A stretch of 64,000 nucleotides of DNA, taken from contig NZ_CP036269.1 of NCBI RefSeq assembly GCF_007744675.1, positions 1,689,501 through 1,753,500 on the forward strand, in the 5' to 3' direction. The translations under genes were made by a program, and so were the position numbers. Below are positions 10,241-19,873 of this stretch, piece by piece (positions within the stretch are counted from its first letter, which is position 1; each line of letters begins with the position of its first letter). The notes beneath the pieces are model-generated. The model was not told the DNA's origin. It worked only from the letters and a program-made list of their open reading frames with translations, and did no database searches. Origin of the DNA: Gimesia alba. GTDB taxonomy: Bacteria > Planctomycetota > Planctomycetia > Planctomycetales > Planctomycetaceae.

Positions 10241-11938
10241 ATGGAGAAAACGATCCTGCATCAGCAAGGTGTTTCGATTCCGAATCAGTCTGACCTTGTT
10301 CGGGCGTTAACCGAACTGGCTGAAGCCAACCGGGCGTCGGTTGGCTTTTCAATCGGGCAGCGGATTGAATTGATCGAGCAGTGTCTGCTCAGTCTTTCCA
10401 CTGCCACGCAGGAATGGGTCGATCTTTCCTGTCAGGCGAAACGAATTCCGGAAGCGAGCCCGGTCCGTGCAGAGGAACTTTTGGCCGGGCCGGTTTCCGT
10501 GGCTCGATTTTTGCAAGTGTTATTAATCAGCTTGAAAGCGATCGCGCGTTCCGATCAACCTCGTCTCCCGAGGTCTCCAAAGTTGTCAACAGGGCAGCAG
10601 TGGCGCGTACCTGTTTTTCCGACCAGCGGAATTTATGACGCGCTGGTCTTCGCCGGGCTGAAGGCAGAGGCCTGGTTAAAGCCGGGTGTGGAATCGACGT
10701 CGCTATTTGATCTCGCTCATTTGAAAACAGACAGCAGTGCATCAATGCCGCTGACACTGGTACTGGGAGCAGGAAACGTGTCGGCGATTCCTGCCACTGA
10801 TGTGTTGACGAAAATTCTGCAGGATGGGGAACGGGTTTTGCTGAAAATGAATCCGGTCAACGCATATCTGAAACCGGTATTCGAGCAAGCGTTTCAGCCG
10901 TTGATAGTAGCCGGGTTATTACGGATTGTAGAAGGAACTGCCGCCGCCGGTGCATATCTGGTCTCGCATCCCGATATTGATCGCATTCATATTACCGGAT
11001 CGACGCAGACACACGATGCGATTGTCTGGGGCAGTGATCCTGCAGAACGGGAGTCGCGGAAAGCGAAAAATCAGCCTCTGATCGATGTGCCGATTACAAG
11101 TGAGCTGGGAAATGTCTCTCCCTGGATCGTGGTGCCTGGCGCATACTCGGAAAAACAGTTGCAGTTTCAAGCGGAAAATATTGCTGCTTCGATTGTGAAT
11201 AACGCTTCGTTTAATTGCCTGGCGACGAAAGTCATCATTACCTCTGCGGATTGGCCGCAACGCGACCGGTTTTTAGCGCTGATTGAGCGTCAGCTAGAAC
11301 AGATTCCCAGACGGTATGCCTACTATCCCGGTGCGGCGGAACGCTGGGAGCGGTTTACCGGGGATGTGCCTGAGAACAAAGAGTTCCTGCCTTGGAAGTT
11401 GATCCGCAATGCTGACCCAAGTCAGTCGCCGCATTTATTTCAGGAAGAATCATTTGTCTGTGTTTGTGCGGAAACTGCGCTTGAGGCTGATTCCGATACC
11501 GAGTTTCTCGAACGGGCCGTTGATTTTGTGAACCAGGAAGTGTGGGGGACGCTGTGTGCCACCATTACGGTTCCGAATGCATTTCAAAAAACAAATCGCG
11601 ATGTTCTGGACCGTTGTATCTCCCGCATGAATTATGGCGCCGTGGGAATCAATCACTGGCCTGCTTTGAATTATGCATTCATGTCAACCCCCTGGGGAGG
11701 CGCACCGGGGACCAATTTAACTAATGTAGCCAGTGGAATTGGAAACGTGCATAACACCTTCTTTCTTTCGGATGTGGAAAAAACGGTGTTGTATGGTCCG
11801 TTGACCTTATTTCCGAAACCGGTCTGGTTCCCCTCACACCCCAATCCGGAAGCGGTTGGCTGGGGGCTGATGAATTTGTACCGCCAGCCTTCACTGATGA
11901 ATCTATTACGTGTAGGGCTTTCCGTTGTCTTTAAATAA
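10241..11938 (+). CDS. Aldehyde dehydrogenase superfamily protein
   Basis: A 565-residue ALDH-fold enzyme, longer than the usual 480-500. The oxidised or esterified substrate is unknown. The general-base Glu is E288 in SELGN, and the nucleophile is C326 in ASFNCLA. A cofactor-binding ITGSTQTHD precedes them. The N-terminal 100 residues and the C-terminal 50 are not typical of characterised aldehyde dehydrogenases. It is followed after 39 bases by the beta-helix/di-heme cytochrome gene on the same strand, so co-transcription is likely. No signal peptide was seen, so it should be cytoplasmic. Confidence 0.85.
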   Translation: MEKTILHQQGVSIPNQSDLVRALTELAEANRASVGFSIGQRIELIEQCLLSLSTATQEWVDLSCQAKRIPEASPVRAEELLAGPVSVARFLQVLLISLKAIARSDQPRLPRSPKLSTGQQWRVPVFPTSGIYDALVFAGLKAEAWLKPGVESTSLFDLAHLKTDSSASMPLTLVLGAGNVSAIPATDVLTKILQDGERVLLKMNPVNAYLKPVFEQAFQPLIVAGLLRIVEGTAAAGAYLVSHPDIDRIHITGSTQTHDAIVWGSDPAERESRKAKNQPLIDVPITSELGNVSPWIVVPGAYSEKQLQFQAENIAASIVNNASFNCLATKVIITSADWPQRDRFLALIERQLEQIPRRYAYYPGAAERWERFTGDVPENKEFLPWKLIRNADPSQSPHLFQEESFVCVCAETALEADSDTEFLERAVDFVNQEVWGTLCATITVPNAFQKTNRDVLDRCISRMNYGAVGINHWPALNYAFMSTPWGGAPGTNLTNVASGIGNVHNTFFLSDVEKTVLYGPLTLFPKPVWFPSHPNPEAVGWGLMNLYRQPSLMNLLRVGLSVVFK

Positions 11939-11977
11939 ATCTTTTCAATGAGCAAACTCAGCGCAGGTTGATCCGAT

Positions 11978-14317
11978 ATGCCACAGACCATTCCGTTCGC
12001 ATTTCACAAAACATTCCGTTTCGCAGGCCCCATTCTGATTGCCGTGTTTTTCTGCATAGGGGATCGCCTTGAGGCGGCGGAGTCAAACGTGCCGAAACTG
12101 GAGTCAGCGACTTATACGTTTTCACCTGGTCCTGATTTTCAGTTTGAATTTCAGTCTCGTTTGATTCAAGCCATTCCGGGCGACGTGCTTGTATTGGAAG
12201 CGGGCAAATATGAGCTGCGGTCCGGATTAAACCTGGTAACGGATAATGTCACGATTCGTGGGCAAGGCCATGAGAAAACGGTTCTTTCATTTAAAAATCA
12301 GACGGACGGCAGCTTTGGTTTACTGGCGAGTGGAGATAATCTTGTTCTGGAAGACTTTGCGGTGGAAGACACCAGCCATAATGCGATTAAAGTTTTAGGG
12401 GCTGAGAATGTGACCTTTCGGGGGATCCGCACTGAATGGACGGGGGGGCCAAAAACAACCAATGGGGCCTATGGGCTTTATCCGGTTCAGTGTAAAAACG
12501 TGTTGATTGAAAATTGTATTGCGATTGGAGCAGCTGACGCGGGGATTTATGTCGGCCAGTCCACTGATGTGGTTGTCAGAAACTGCCGCGCGGAATCAAA
12601 TGTTGCCGGCATTGAGATCGAAAACACCATCAATGCCGACGTCTACGGAAATATTGTCACGAAGAATACCGGCGGACTCCTGGTGTTCGACCTGCCAGGA
12701 CTTCCTCAGAAGAATGGACGCCACGTACGTCTGTTCCGGAATCGGATCTTCAAAAACAATACTCCCAATTTTGCACCCAAAGGGAACATGGTCGCTTCTG
12801 TTCCCTCTGGTTCGGGAGTGCTGGTGATGGCGACCGATGATGTGGAAGTCTTTGAAAATCAAATCGAGGAGAATCATTCCTTCAGCATCTCGGTGGTCAG
12901 TTTTCTGATTTATGGAAAGAAATTGAAGGATCAAAACTACGATCCCTATCCGGAAGGCGTTTCGATTCATGACAATCAAATTAAGGGAGGCGGCACGGTA
13001 CCCGATGGCGAACTCGGTTTAGTACTGAAGTCCATCGTCGGCACACCGCTGCCTGCGATTGTGTATGACGGTGTGGTCGATCCGCAAAAGCAGGTTGATG
13101 GGAAACTTCCGTCGGAGCAAAGTCTCCGGTTGTCAAATAATGGGGAGGCGAAGTTCCTGAATATCGATTTCAGTAATCTAAGTCCCGTCAATATTGCGGC
13201 GGGCAAATATCGGCCCAGCCCAGACATGGCACCATTTGAAGGGACGTTGCCGCCACTCAAACCGGTGAAGCTCAAACCGCATGGCGCTCCACAACCAACG
13301 AAAAACACGACCTTACTCGTTTATTATGCTGCCCCCAACAAGCTGTCGGAGTTGGGTTTGTTTCAGGGAAACGGGGCATCACAGAAACCCGTCGATGGTG
13401 TGATTCCCTATGATTTGATAACGACTCTGTTTACCGATTACACATCCAAGTATCGGTTTGTGCGATTACCTGAAGGGAGGCAAATCAAATTCAAGTCAGC
13501 CGGTGTGTTGGAGTTTCCGGTGGGGACGATGTTGATTAAAACATTTTCCTATCTGAATGATCTGCGAGATCCCTCACAGGGAGAACGTTTATTAGAAACA
13601 CGTGTGGAATTTCTCAAAGAGACCGGCTGGTACGGATATTCTTATATCTGGAATGAAGAGCAAACGGAGGCGGAGTTGAGTCTGGGAGGAGGCGAAGTGG
13701 AGGTCTCCTGGATTCACTCCGACGGGAAACCACGGTCGACGCGGCATTTAATACCGAATGCCAATCAATGCATCAGTTGTCATAGCCATCACGATAAATA
13801 CGTACCCATTGGACCGACGGCCTCTAATCTGAATCGGCTTTATCATTATGCACAGGGGGCAGAGAATCAACTGGCTTACCTGACTCGCAACCGATTACTG
13901 GAAGCCGCTCCCAAACCAGACTCGATCGAAGTTCTCGCTGATTTTGATGAACCGGATTCAGGAACACTGGACCAGCGCGTGCGTGCTTATCTGTCGGTGA
14001 ATTGTGCGCACTGTCATAGTCCTGGTGGGAACGCCCGAACGACGGGCCTGGATTTACGTTTGACTCAATCTGACCCTGCGAAAATCGGTATCTGGAAAAC
14101 TCCGGTCGCCGCCGGACGGGGATCAGGGGGCCGTGATTACGACATTGTTCCCGGTGAACCTGACAAATCGATTTTGATGCATCGCTTGCAGTCCAATGAT
14201 CTGGCGGCGCGGATGCCGAATATCGGCAACCGCATTGTGCATCAGGAAGCCGTCGATTTGATTCGACAGTGGATTGGTGAAATGCAGCCGGACCCTGCGA
14301 AGAAGCCCTCGCCTTAG
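11978..14317 (+). CDS. Parallel beta-helix protein fused to a di-heme cytochrome c domain
   Basis: A 779-residue exported protein. Residues 1-30 form a signal peptide ending near LEAAES. The first half (about 45-330) has repeats of the form V-x-I-x-N-C-x-A typical of right-handed parallel beta-helices. The second half contains two heme c motifs, CISCH at 598-602 and CAHCH at 676-680, with DFDEP and a late ARMPNIG that may give an axial Met. As far as I recall, the two halves match families usually encoded as two neighbouring genes (TIGR03805- and TIGR03806-like). It follows an aldehyde dehydrogenase gene, which suggests periplasmic oxidation linked to electron transfer. Confidence 0.87.
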   Translation: MPQTIPFAFHKTFRFAGPILIAVFFCIGDRLEAAESNVPKLESATYTFSPGPDFQFEFQSRLIQAIPGDVLVLEAGKYELRSGLNLVTDNVTIRGQGHEKTVLSFKNQTDGSFGLLASGDNLVLEDFAVEDTSHNAIKVLGAENVTFRGIRTEWTGGPKTTNGAYGLYPVQCKNVLIENCIAIGAADAGIYVGQSTDVVVRNCRAESNVAGIEIENTINADVYGNIVTKNTGGLLVFDLPGLPQKNGRHVRLFRNRIFKNNTPNFAPKGNMVASVPSGSGVLVMATDDVEVFENQIEENHSFSISVVSFLIYGKKLKDQNYDPYPEGVSIHDNQIKGGGTVPDGELGLVLKSIVGTPLPAIVYDGVVDPQKQVDGKLPSEQSLRLSNNGEAKFLNIDFSNLSPVNIAAGKYRPSPDMAPFEGTLPPLKPVKLKPHGAPQPTKNTTLLVYYAAPNKLSELGLFQGNGASQKPVDGVIPYDLITTLFTDYTSKYRFVRLPEGRQIKFKSAGVLEFPVGTMLIKTFSYLNDLRDPSQGERLLETRVEFLKETGWYGYSYIWNEEQTEAELSLGGGEVEVSWIHSDGKPRSTRHLIPNANQCISCHSHHDKYVPIGPTASNLNRLYHYAQGAENQLAYLTRNRLLEAAPKPDSIEVLADFDEPDSGTLDQRVRAYLSVNCAHCHSPGGNARTTGLDLRLTQSDPAKIGIWKTPVAAGRGSGGRDYDIVPGEPDKSILMHRLQSNDLAARMPNIGNRIVHQEAVDLIRQWIGEMQPDPAKKPSP

Positions 14318-14346
14318 ATTGTGGTTGTCGTCACCTTGCTGTTGAT

Positions 14347-15282
14347 CTAAACGGCGGCTTTGTGCTCGTAGGAGTGGCTGTCTTGAATGATCAGCTGATT
14401 GCGGCCTTTTTTCTGAGACTTTGCTAAAGCATGAGAACCGCGTTCCAGTACCAGTTCGGCAGAGTCGCCGGGAACGCAATTGATATAAGCCAGGCTGGCG
14501 GTCACCACGACTTCCGGGCTGGTGGCTTCCAGGCGAAAGTGGTGATGGCGAATCGCTTCGCGAATGGTTTCTGCGTTGGACTGGCCTTCTTCGAGTGAAT
14601 AGCCGGGGAATAGGATTGCCAGTGTGTCGGATTTCCAGAGACAGATGACGTCCTCGTCTCTTATCTTATGTAACACCAGCCGCGAGATCGTTTTCATGAA
14701 CTTGACTGGAGCCATGATGCCGAACCGTTCTTTGAGCTGGTCATACTGATTCATCTGGACGAGTAGTAAGCCGCAGGTCTGTTCACTCGAAGTACTTCCC
14801 AGCAGCATCATCTCCAGGTTGGCTTCAAATGCGGATGTGTCAGGTAGTTTTAAATGGACGTGTTCCGGCTCGAGAGCCCATTGCATTGCCGGGAAGTTCT
14901 GTTTTTTCTTTTTGTCTTTTTTTGTTTCCGCCACGGCCTGCTCCGGATCGGAACTTTTTCGCTCTACCAGCCGCGTGATGAGTTCCAGCAAGTTGGAACG
15001 TTTTTTATTCAGTTCGTTGGATTGCTCATTGGTCAGTACCATACCAGGAAACTTTTCGAGCATGCTGCAGGCAGCCTGTGCCGTATCCAATGCTTCTTTG
15101 ACATGTTGATAACAACCTTGGATATGTTTTTTGGCTTGGCGGAGATGCCGTGCGGGAGCAGTTTTGCCGAAAAAATAGCCGGCGGTAAAACCCAGGCTGA
15201 CGGCGATTAAAAGTCCCGCTCCAAATAAAATCAGAACATCATTTGTGAGGGAAATCATAGATACTAAGAGGATTGTCATCAT
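14347..15282 (-). CDS. Membrane-anchored degenerate GGDEF-domain protein
   Basis: A 311-residue protein. A membrane helix lies at about 11-38, followed by a helical linker (40-115) and a lysine-rich stretch around 121-127. A C-terminal GGDEF-like domain runs from 150 to 295. Where active diguanylate cyclases have RxGGDEF, this protein reads CLWKSDTLAIL (214-224), so the catalytic signature is lost. The fold is still suggested by the preceding D-Q-L-K-E-R-F-G segment and the late ALAKSQKKGRN motif. It probably acts as a sensor or scaffold rather than making c-di-GMP. AGGAAGAG six bases before the ATG fixes the start. Confidence 0.75.
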   Translation of the reverse strand: MMTILLVSMISLTNDVLILFGAGLLIAVSLGFTAGYFFGKTAPARHLRQAKKHIQGCYQHVKEALDTAQAACSMLEKFPGMVLTNEQSNELNKKRSNLLELITRLVERKSSDPEQAVAETKKDKKKKQNFPAMQWALEPEHVHLKLPDTSAFEANLEMMLLGSTSSEQTCGLLLVQMNQYDQLKERFGIMAPVKFMKTISRLVLHKIRDEDVICLWKSDTLAILFPGYSLEEGQSNAETIREAIRHHHFRLEATSPEVVVTASLAYINCVPGDSAELVLERGSHALAKSQKKGRNQLIIQDSHSYEHKAAV

Positions 15283-15558
15283 GATTCTCTTCCTGACTGG
15301 GAAGGAAAGCTTTCTCGCCCGAAGGAGATGAAGTTTTAGTTATTGGATCAGTGTGTTGTCTGAAATGACATTGATGTAGCGCTTTGAACAGCTTCTACAT
15401 AATGAAGCTTAGTGCGCAGATGGGAGGAATGTGTCCTACAATTCGACTTCAGTGCGAAATCTCAGTCGAGGAATGTATGGATTATACTGGTTGTTCCGCG
15501 CAGGGAATTGCAGAAGTCTTACAGACGAGGGCTGATGGCCAGATGAAAAAGCGGTGAA

Positions 15559-16959
15559 TTATTTCCGCTTGCTGGCTTCGGTGGGGCCTGCCTGAACAGG
15601 GGCTGGCTTTGGTTCCAGAAATTTGAGGCTGAGAACGACGTCGGTGTCTCGATTCCCCAGTTGTTCGACCAGTTTTTCGTCGACGGTGAAGACGAAAGAG
15701 ATCTGTTTGCCTGTGGGTGCTGTGCAAAGGTAATAAATCCAGTGTACGGGGATTTCATTCGCTTTGCCGGCGACGGTAACGCGATGAATGTATCGACCAT
15801 CTTCGGGAGAGAGGTTTTCGGCTTTGAGAATCTTGATTAATTTGTCACCCAGCGAAGTGCGAATATCTTGCTGGAATTGTTCCTCCGGCGTGTGTTCGCC
15901 TGCTTTCACAGCCGGAATTTTCGAGATGTTGGCCTGGGCGATCAGGCTGCCTTTATCTAGTAATCTCAGCACGGCGACTTGGCCGGTCTGATGAAAAACA
16001 TACCAGTCCCGTGGCAACAAGAGGCGGACATCCCAGGGGGGCTCAAAACTAAGATATTTTGATTCCGGTTTTGTCTCGAGAGGAATTGAAGCGAGTACTT
16101 CGTCGGTGAGAGGACCGGGGGCCGCTGCCAGTTTGCGGTCCCAGTTGACCTGCGCGGTCACTTTCATGCCCGGACTGACAGAACCGACAGACCGCTTTTC
16201 TTCCTGTTTCAGTTCCAGGTGGCTGATGAAGTTTTTATCTAAACGAAACTGAAGTTTGCCGGTCACTGAAATTTCTGTTTGCGCGCCCACGGTGGCACCC
16301 TCAATACTCCCTTGAAAGCTGATGACCGCCAGTTCATCTTCGACGGATTCCAGTTTACAAGTCAGCTCCGATTTGAGGACGGCTTCGAGGCCGGTCAGAG
16401 ACTGGATGACCCAGCGATCGGGAGTCCAGGCTTCGCCAACTTCGACATCCGATTGGGGCAGTAGTGCGATCACGGGCAGGCTGTCTCCCGGTGAGTTCAG
16501 CAATTCCAGTTCGGACGGCATCAGGGGACTCGTGGGAGAATGCAGCGAGAGACCTTCCGTTTTGCCTTCCGCTACAATCAAGCGGTGCTTGTCTCTTCCG
16601 CGGGCAAACGTTTTTTGTCCCTGCACATCGATGTTGGCTGTTGCCGATTCATAGTAACGTAGAGACCGAAGTGCTTCGGCGTCGCGTCCGGTGCCCGGAA
16701 GTCTGCGTTCCAGATATTGAAGTTTGCCTTCCACGTTCAGCGTCAGTGATCTGGCTTTGCCCGATTTGATTGCTGTTTCGAGTTGGCCTTCCACATTGAT
16801 CGTGGAGTCTACATTAAAGGTGCGAGAGTCTTGAATGGGTTCTCTGAATTCATAAGTTTCCGCATCTGCTGACTTCAGATCTGAAATCAGATTGATCGCC
16901 AATAGCGAAATGATGATACAAAAAATCCGTGAGGGAATCGCAGCACTCAGTGAAAACAT
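15559..16959 (-). CDS. Exported hypothetical protein downstream of dxs
   Basis: About 466 residues from the ATG at 16959, which has GGAG eight bases upstream; an upstream TTG at 16980 is in frame but less likely. A signal peptide covers the first 30 residues. The rest looks like a beta-rich secreted or periplasmic protein, with no catalytic motif or membrane segment after the signal. The last residues are lysine/arginine-rich. It follows dxs by 56 bases on the same strand. I do not recognise the family, and the isoprenoid neighbourhood gives no firm clue to its role. Confidence 0.8.
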   Translation of the reverse strand: MFSLSAAIPSRIFCIIISLLAINLISDLKSADAETYEFREPIQDSRTFNVDSTINVEGQLETAIKSGKARSLTLNVEGKLQYLERRLPGTGRDAEALRSLRYYESATANIDVQGQKTFARGRDKHRLIVAEGKTEGLSLHSPTSPLMPSELELLNSPGDSLPVIALLPQSDVEVGEAWTPDRWVIQSLTGLEAVLKSELTCKLESVEDELAVISFQGSIEGATVGAQTEISVTGKLQFRLDKNFISHLELKQEEKRSVGSVSPGMKVTAQVNWDRKLAAAPGPLTDEVLASIPLETKPESKYLSFEPPWDVRLLLPRDWYVFHQTGQVAVLRLLDKGSLIAQANISKIPAVKAGEHTPEEQFQQDIRTSLGDKLIKILKAENLSPEDGRYIHRVTVAGKANEIPVHWIYYLCTAPTGKQISFVFTVDEKLVEQLGNRDTDVVLSLKFLEPKPAPVQAGPTEASKRK

Positions 16960-17015
16960 TCGAAAGGCTCCGTAAATCAAGCGTCCATACTGATTGGAGA
17001 ATGTAAGAAGAAAAT

Positions 17016-18929
17016 TTACTCGTTTACCACAACTTTAGTCTGCTGAGCCATTTCGCGTGATGTTGCCAGGATACCAGCCACATCCAGTCCCAGGTCAACC
17101 AGTAATTCGCTGCGGTTGCCATGTTCAATATATCGGTCCGGAATGCCCAGTCGTTTGAGGTGACTGGTATTCAGGCCTGCCTCATTGGCTGATTCCAGAA
17201 CGGCTGAACCAAAACCGCCACAGAGTGTACCTTCTTCAACGGTAATCACAAAGCCCGATTCCTGAATCGCCCGATGAATGACCTCGGCGTCAATCGGTTT
17301 GGCAAAACGGGCGTTGATCACGCCGACGTCGAGGCCCTCTTCCCGGAGTTGTTCGGCGGCTTGGATGCAATTTGTGAACAGGGAGCCAAAAGCGATGAGC
17401 ATGCCGTCTTTGCCCCAGACGTAGACTTCCGATTTGCCCAGTTCCACGGGAGCGACCTTGCGTTCGACCGAATCAGCGGCCGCTTTGGGGTAGCGCAAGG
17501 CTGTGGGGCCGTCATGGTTCAGGGAAAATTCGAGCATCGGCTCGACATCCCGGGCATCCCCGGGGGACATCATTACGATATTCGGAAAGCAGCGCATATA
17601 GGTGTTATCAAACGCGCCGTGGTGCGTGGGGCCATCTTCGCCGGCGATTCCCGCCCGGTCCATGCAGAAGGTGACAGGCAGATTCTGTAGCGAGACTTCC
17701 TGGAAAATATGATCGAAGCTGCGTTGCAGGAACGTACTGTAGATATCAACAATCGGCCGCAGACCTGCTTTGGCCATACCCCCCGCGAAGGCGACGGCGT
17801 GTGCTTCACAGATGCCGGTATCAAAAAAGCGATCCGGGAATCCATCGCGGATTTTCCCTAGTTTGTTGCCGGCACACATGGCGGCTGTCAGGACAACCAC
17901 CCGTTCGTTGTCGGTCATCGCCTGGAAGATGGAACTGCTGACCACATCAGTGAAGGCTTTGGAAGTCGTGCTGCCCGGTTTTTCGATGGGGACAATTTCG
18001 TTTTCTTCGTTCCGCTGAAAGGGAGCCGGTGCGTGGAAGGAGACCGGGTCGTTTGTAGCCGGTTCGAAACCGTGTCCTTTTTCGGTTAAGACGTGCAGCA
18101 ATACAGGGCCTTTGATGTTTTTGATCATCTCCAGGTAGCCGGACAGTTCTTCAATATTGTGTCCGTCCACGGGGCCGATATAGCGGAAGCCCATTTCTTC
18201 AAACAGCATCCCGCCATGCAGGAAACCTTTGACGGCTTCTTTGAAGCTGCCCAGCGTATGTTCCATTGACTCGCCGACGACGGGAACTTTGTTTAATAAC
18301 CAGGAGACATCTCGCTTTAAGCCGTTGTAGAAGGGGGCAACGCGAGCTTTATCCAGATATTTTGCCAGCCCACCAACGCGGGGGCAGATCCCCATTTTAT
18401 TATCATTGAGGATGACGAGCACGTCTTTATTCAGGCCGGCTGCATTATTCATGGCTTCGAAGACAACGCCTGAGGGAAGGGCGCCGTCGCCGATTACAGC
18501 TACTGATTTACGTTCCGTTTCACCAGTCAGGTCGTCACCCGCTTTCAAACCCAGGACGGTCGAAACGCTGGCACCCGCGTGACCGGTCATGAACAGGTCA
18601 TATTCACTTTCTTCCGGATTGGGGTAACCCATCAATCCCCCTTTGCGACGGATTGTGGAAATCTGGGAGTAGCGACCTGTGAGTAATTTGTGGGGGTAGA
18701 TTTGGTGCCCGGTATCCCAAATGAGTCGATCTTTTGAAAAGTCGTAGGCGAGATGCAGGGCAATACAGAGTTCGACGACGCCGAGATTACTGGCAAAGTG
18801 TGCCGAGCGGTCTTCCACAACCGTGCATAAAACTTCACGAATCTCTGCAGCCAGGGTTTCGAGTTCACTCCCGGATAAAGTTTGCAGCTCAAGCGGTGAC
18901 TTGATCCGTGGTAGAATTTCGATTTTCAT
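17016..18929 (-). CDS. dxs: 1-deoxy-D-xylulose-5-phosphate synthase
   Basis: About 637 residues; makes DXP from pyruvate and glyceraldehyde 3-phosphate, the entry step of the MEP pathway. GDGALPSGVVFEAMNNAA is the thiamine diphosphate/Mg motif, and the transketolase-type Glu is in GICEAHAVAFAGGMAKAG. HFASNLGVVEL supplies the N-terminal His. The ATG at 18929 shares its A with the ispA stop codon (TGATG). This indicates translational coupling and argues against a longer in-frame start at 19010 that would lie inside ispA. Length and domain order are normal. Confidence 0.96.
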   Translation of the reverse strand: MKIEILPRIKSPLELQTLSGSELETLAAEIREVLCTVVEDRSAHFASNLGVVELCIALHLAYDFSKDRLIWDTGHQIYPHKLLTGRYSQISTIRRKGGLMGYPNPEESEYDLFMTGHAGASVSTVLGLKAGDDLTGETERKSVAVIGDGALPSGVVFEAMNNAAGLNKDVLVILNDNKMGICPRVGGLAKYLDKARVAPFYNGLKRDVSWLLNKVPVVGESMEHTLGSFKEAVKGFLHGGMLFEEMGFRYIGPVDGHNIEELSGYLEMIKNIKGPVLLHVLTEKGHGFEPATNDPVSFHAPAPFQRNEENEIVPIEKPGSTTSKAFTDVVSSSIFQAMTDNERVVVLTAAMCAGNKLGKIRDGFPDRFFDTGICEAHAVAFAGGMAKAGLRPIVDIYSTFLQRSFDHIFQEVSLQNLPVTFCMDRAGIAGEDGPTHHGAFDNTYMRCFPNIVMMSPGDARDVEPMLEFSLNHDGPTALRYPKAAADSVERKVAPVELGKSEVYVWGKDGMLIAFGSLFTNCIQAAEQLREEGLDVGVINARFAKPIDAEVIHRAIQESGFVITVEEGTLCGGFGSAVLESANEAGLNTSHLKRLGIPDRYIEHGNRSELLVDLGLDVAGILATSREMAQQTKVVVNE

Positions 18930-19825
18930 CAGTGGTCTCGTTCCAATATAAAATGGGCCAGTTCTTCCAATCGTTGGCCGTGGCTCCCTAGTGGGGCGAT
19001 CGAGAGGCACGCTTCGTCAATCAAATTTTTAGCGCGTTGGCGACTTTCTTCAACGCCAATCAGGGAGGGGTAGGTTAATTTACCGTGTTCGGCGTCTTTT
19101 CGCACGCCTTTTCCCATTTTTTCTTCATCACCGATTAAATCAAGCAGATCATCGGTAATTTGAAATGCCAAACCTATGCAAGTGCCGTATCTTTCCAGTA
19201 TTTGCAGGGTTACGGCGTCTGCACCCGCAATCCGGGCACCCATTGTAAGGGCACTGCAAATCAGTCGACCTGTTTTGCGGCGGTGAATTGCTTCCAATTC
19301 TTCCAAAGTAGAGTGTTCACGGTGCTCTGATTCTAAGTCAGCGACTTGTCCGCCCACCATACCGACGGCACCAGCGGCATTAGCTAAATCAACACAACAT
19401 TCAGCAGCACAAGACTTTACTGCAATTTGTTCAGCCATGATTTCAAAGGCGCGCGTCAGTAAAGCATCTCCGGCCAGTATCGCGTTGGCTTCTCCGAATT
19501 TGATATGACTGGTGGGCATTCCCCGGCGAAGTTCGTCATCATCCATGGCTGGTAAATCGTCATGGATTAGGGAGTAAGTGTGCACCATTTCGATAGCACA
19601 GGCTGCGGGGAGTGCCTTTTCCCTATCTCCGCCACAGGCTTCACAGCTAAGCAAAACCAGAATGGGTCGAAGCCGTTTTCCCCCCGCGGAGAGGCTATAA
19701 GACATTGCTTCTCTGAGAATCGGGGGGCAGTCTGGTGAGTGATCCAGGGCATCAGGTAAATGCTGATTGACGAGCTTCTGAAGTTGGCTCCAGGTTTCTT
19801 TAAAGGAAAGCGATGGGTCACTCAT
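18929..19825 (-). CDS. ispA: Farnesyl/geranyl diphosphate synthase (polyprenyl synthetase)
   Basis: A 298-residue all-helical prenyltransferase that condenses isopentenyl diphosphate with allylic diphosphates. The first aspartate-rich motif is HDDLPAMDDDE, with the two-residue insertion typical of bacterial farnesyl diphosphate synthases. The second is QITDDLLDLIGDEE. Both are intact. The gene overlaps dxs by one base and lies 48 bases after the M20 peptidase gene, so it belongs to the reverse-strand isoprenoid cluster. The xseA/xseB genes often found beside ispA are absent. The exact product chain length is inferred. Confidence 0.93.
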   Translation of the reverse strand: MSDPSLSFKETWSQLQKLVNQHLPDALDHSPDCPPILREAMSYSLSAGGKRLRPILVLLSCEACGGDREKALPAACAIEMVHTYSLIHDDLPAMDDDELRRGMPTSHIKFGEANAILAGDALLTRAFEIMAEQIAVKSCAAECCVDLANAAGAVGMVGGQVADLESEHREHSTLEELEAIHRRKTGRLICSALTMGARIAGADAVTLQILERYGTCIGLAFQITDDLLDLIGDEEKMGKGVRKDAEHGKLTYPSLIGVEESRQRAKNLIDEACLSIAPLGSHGQRLEELAHFILERDH

Positions 19826-19873
19826 TCAATACTGATCTTTGTTAGAAGTTGCCGTGAGAACTTTGGGGGGATT

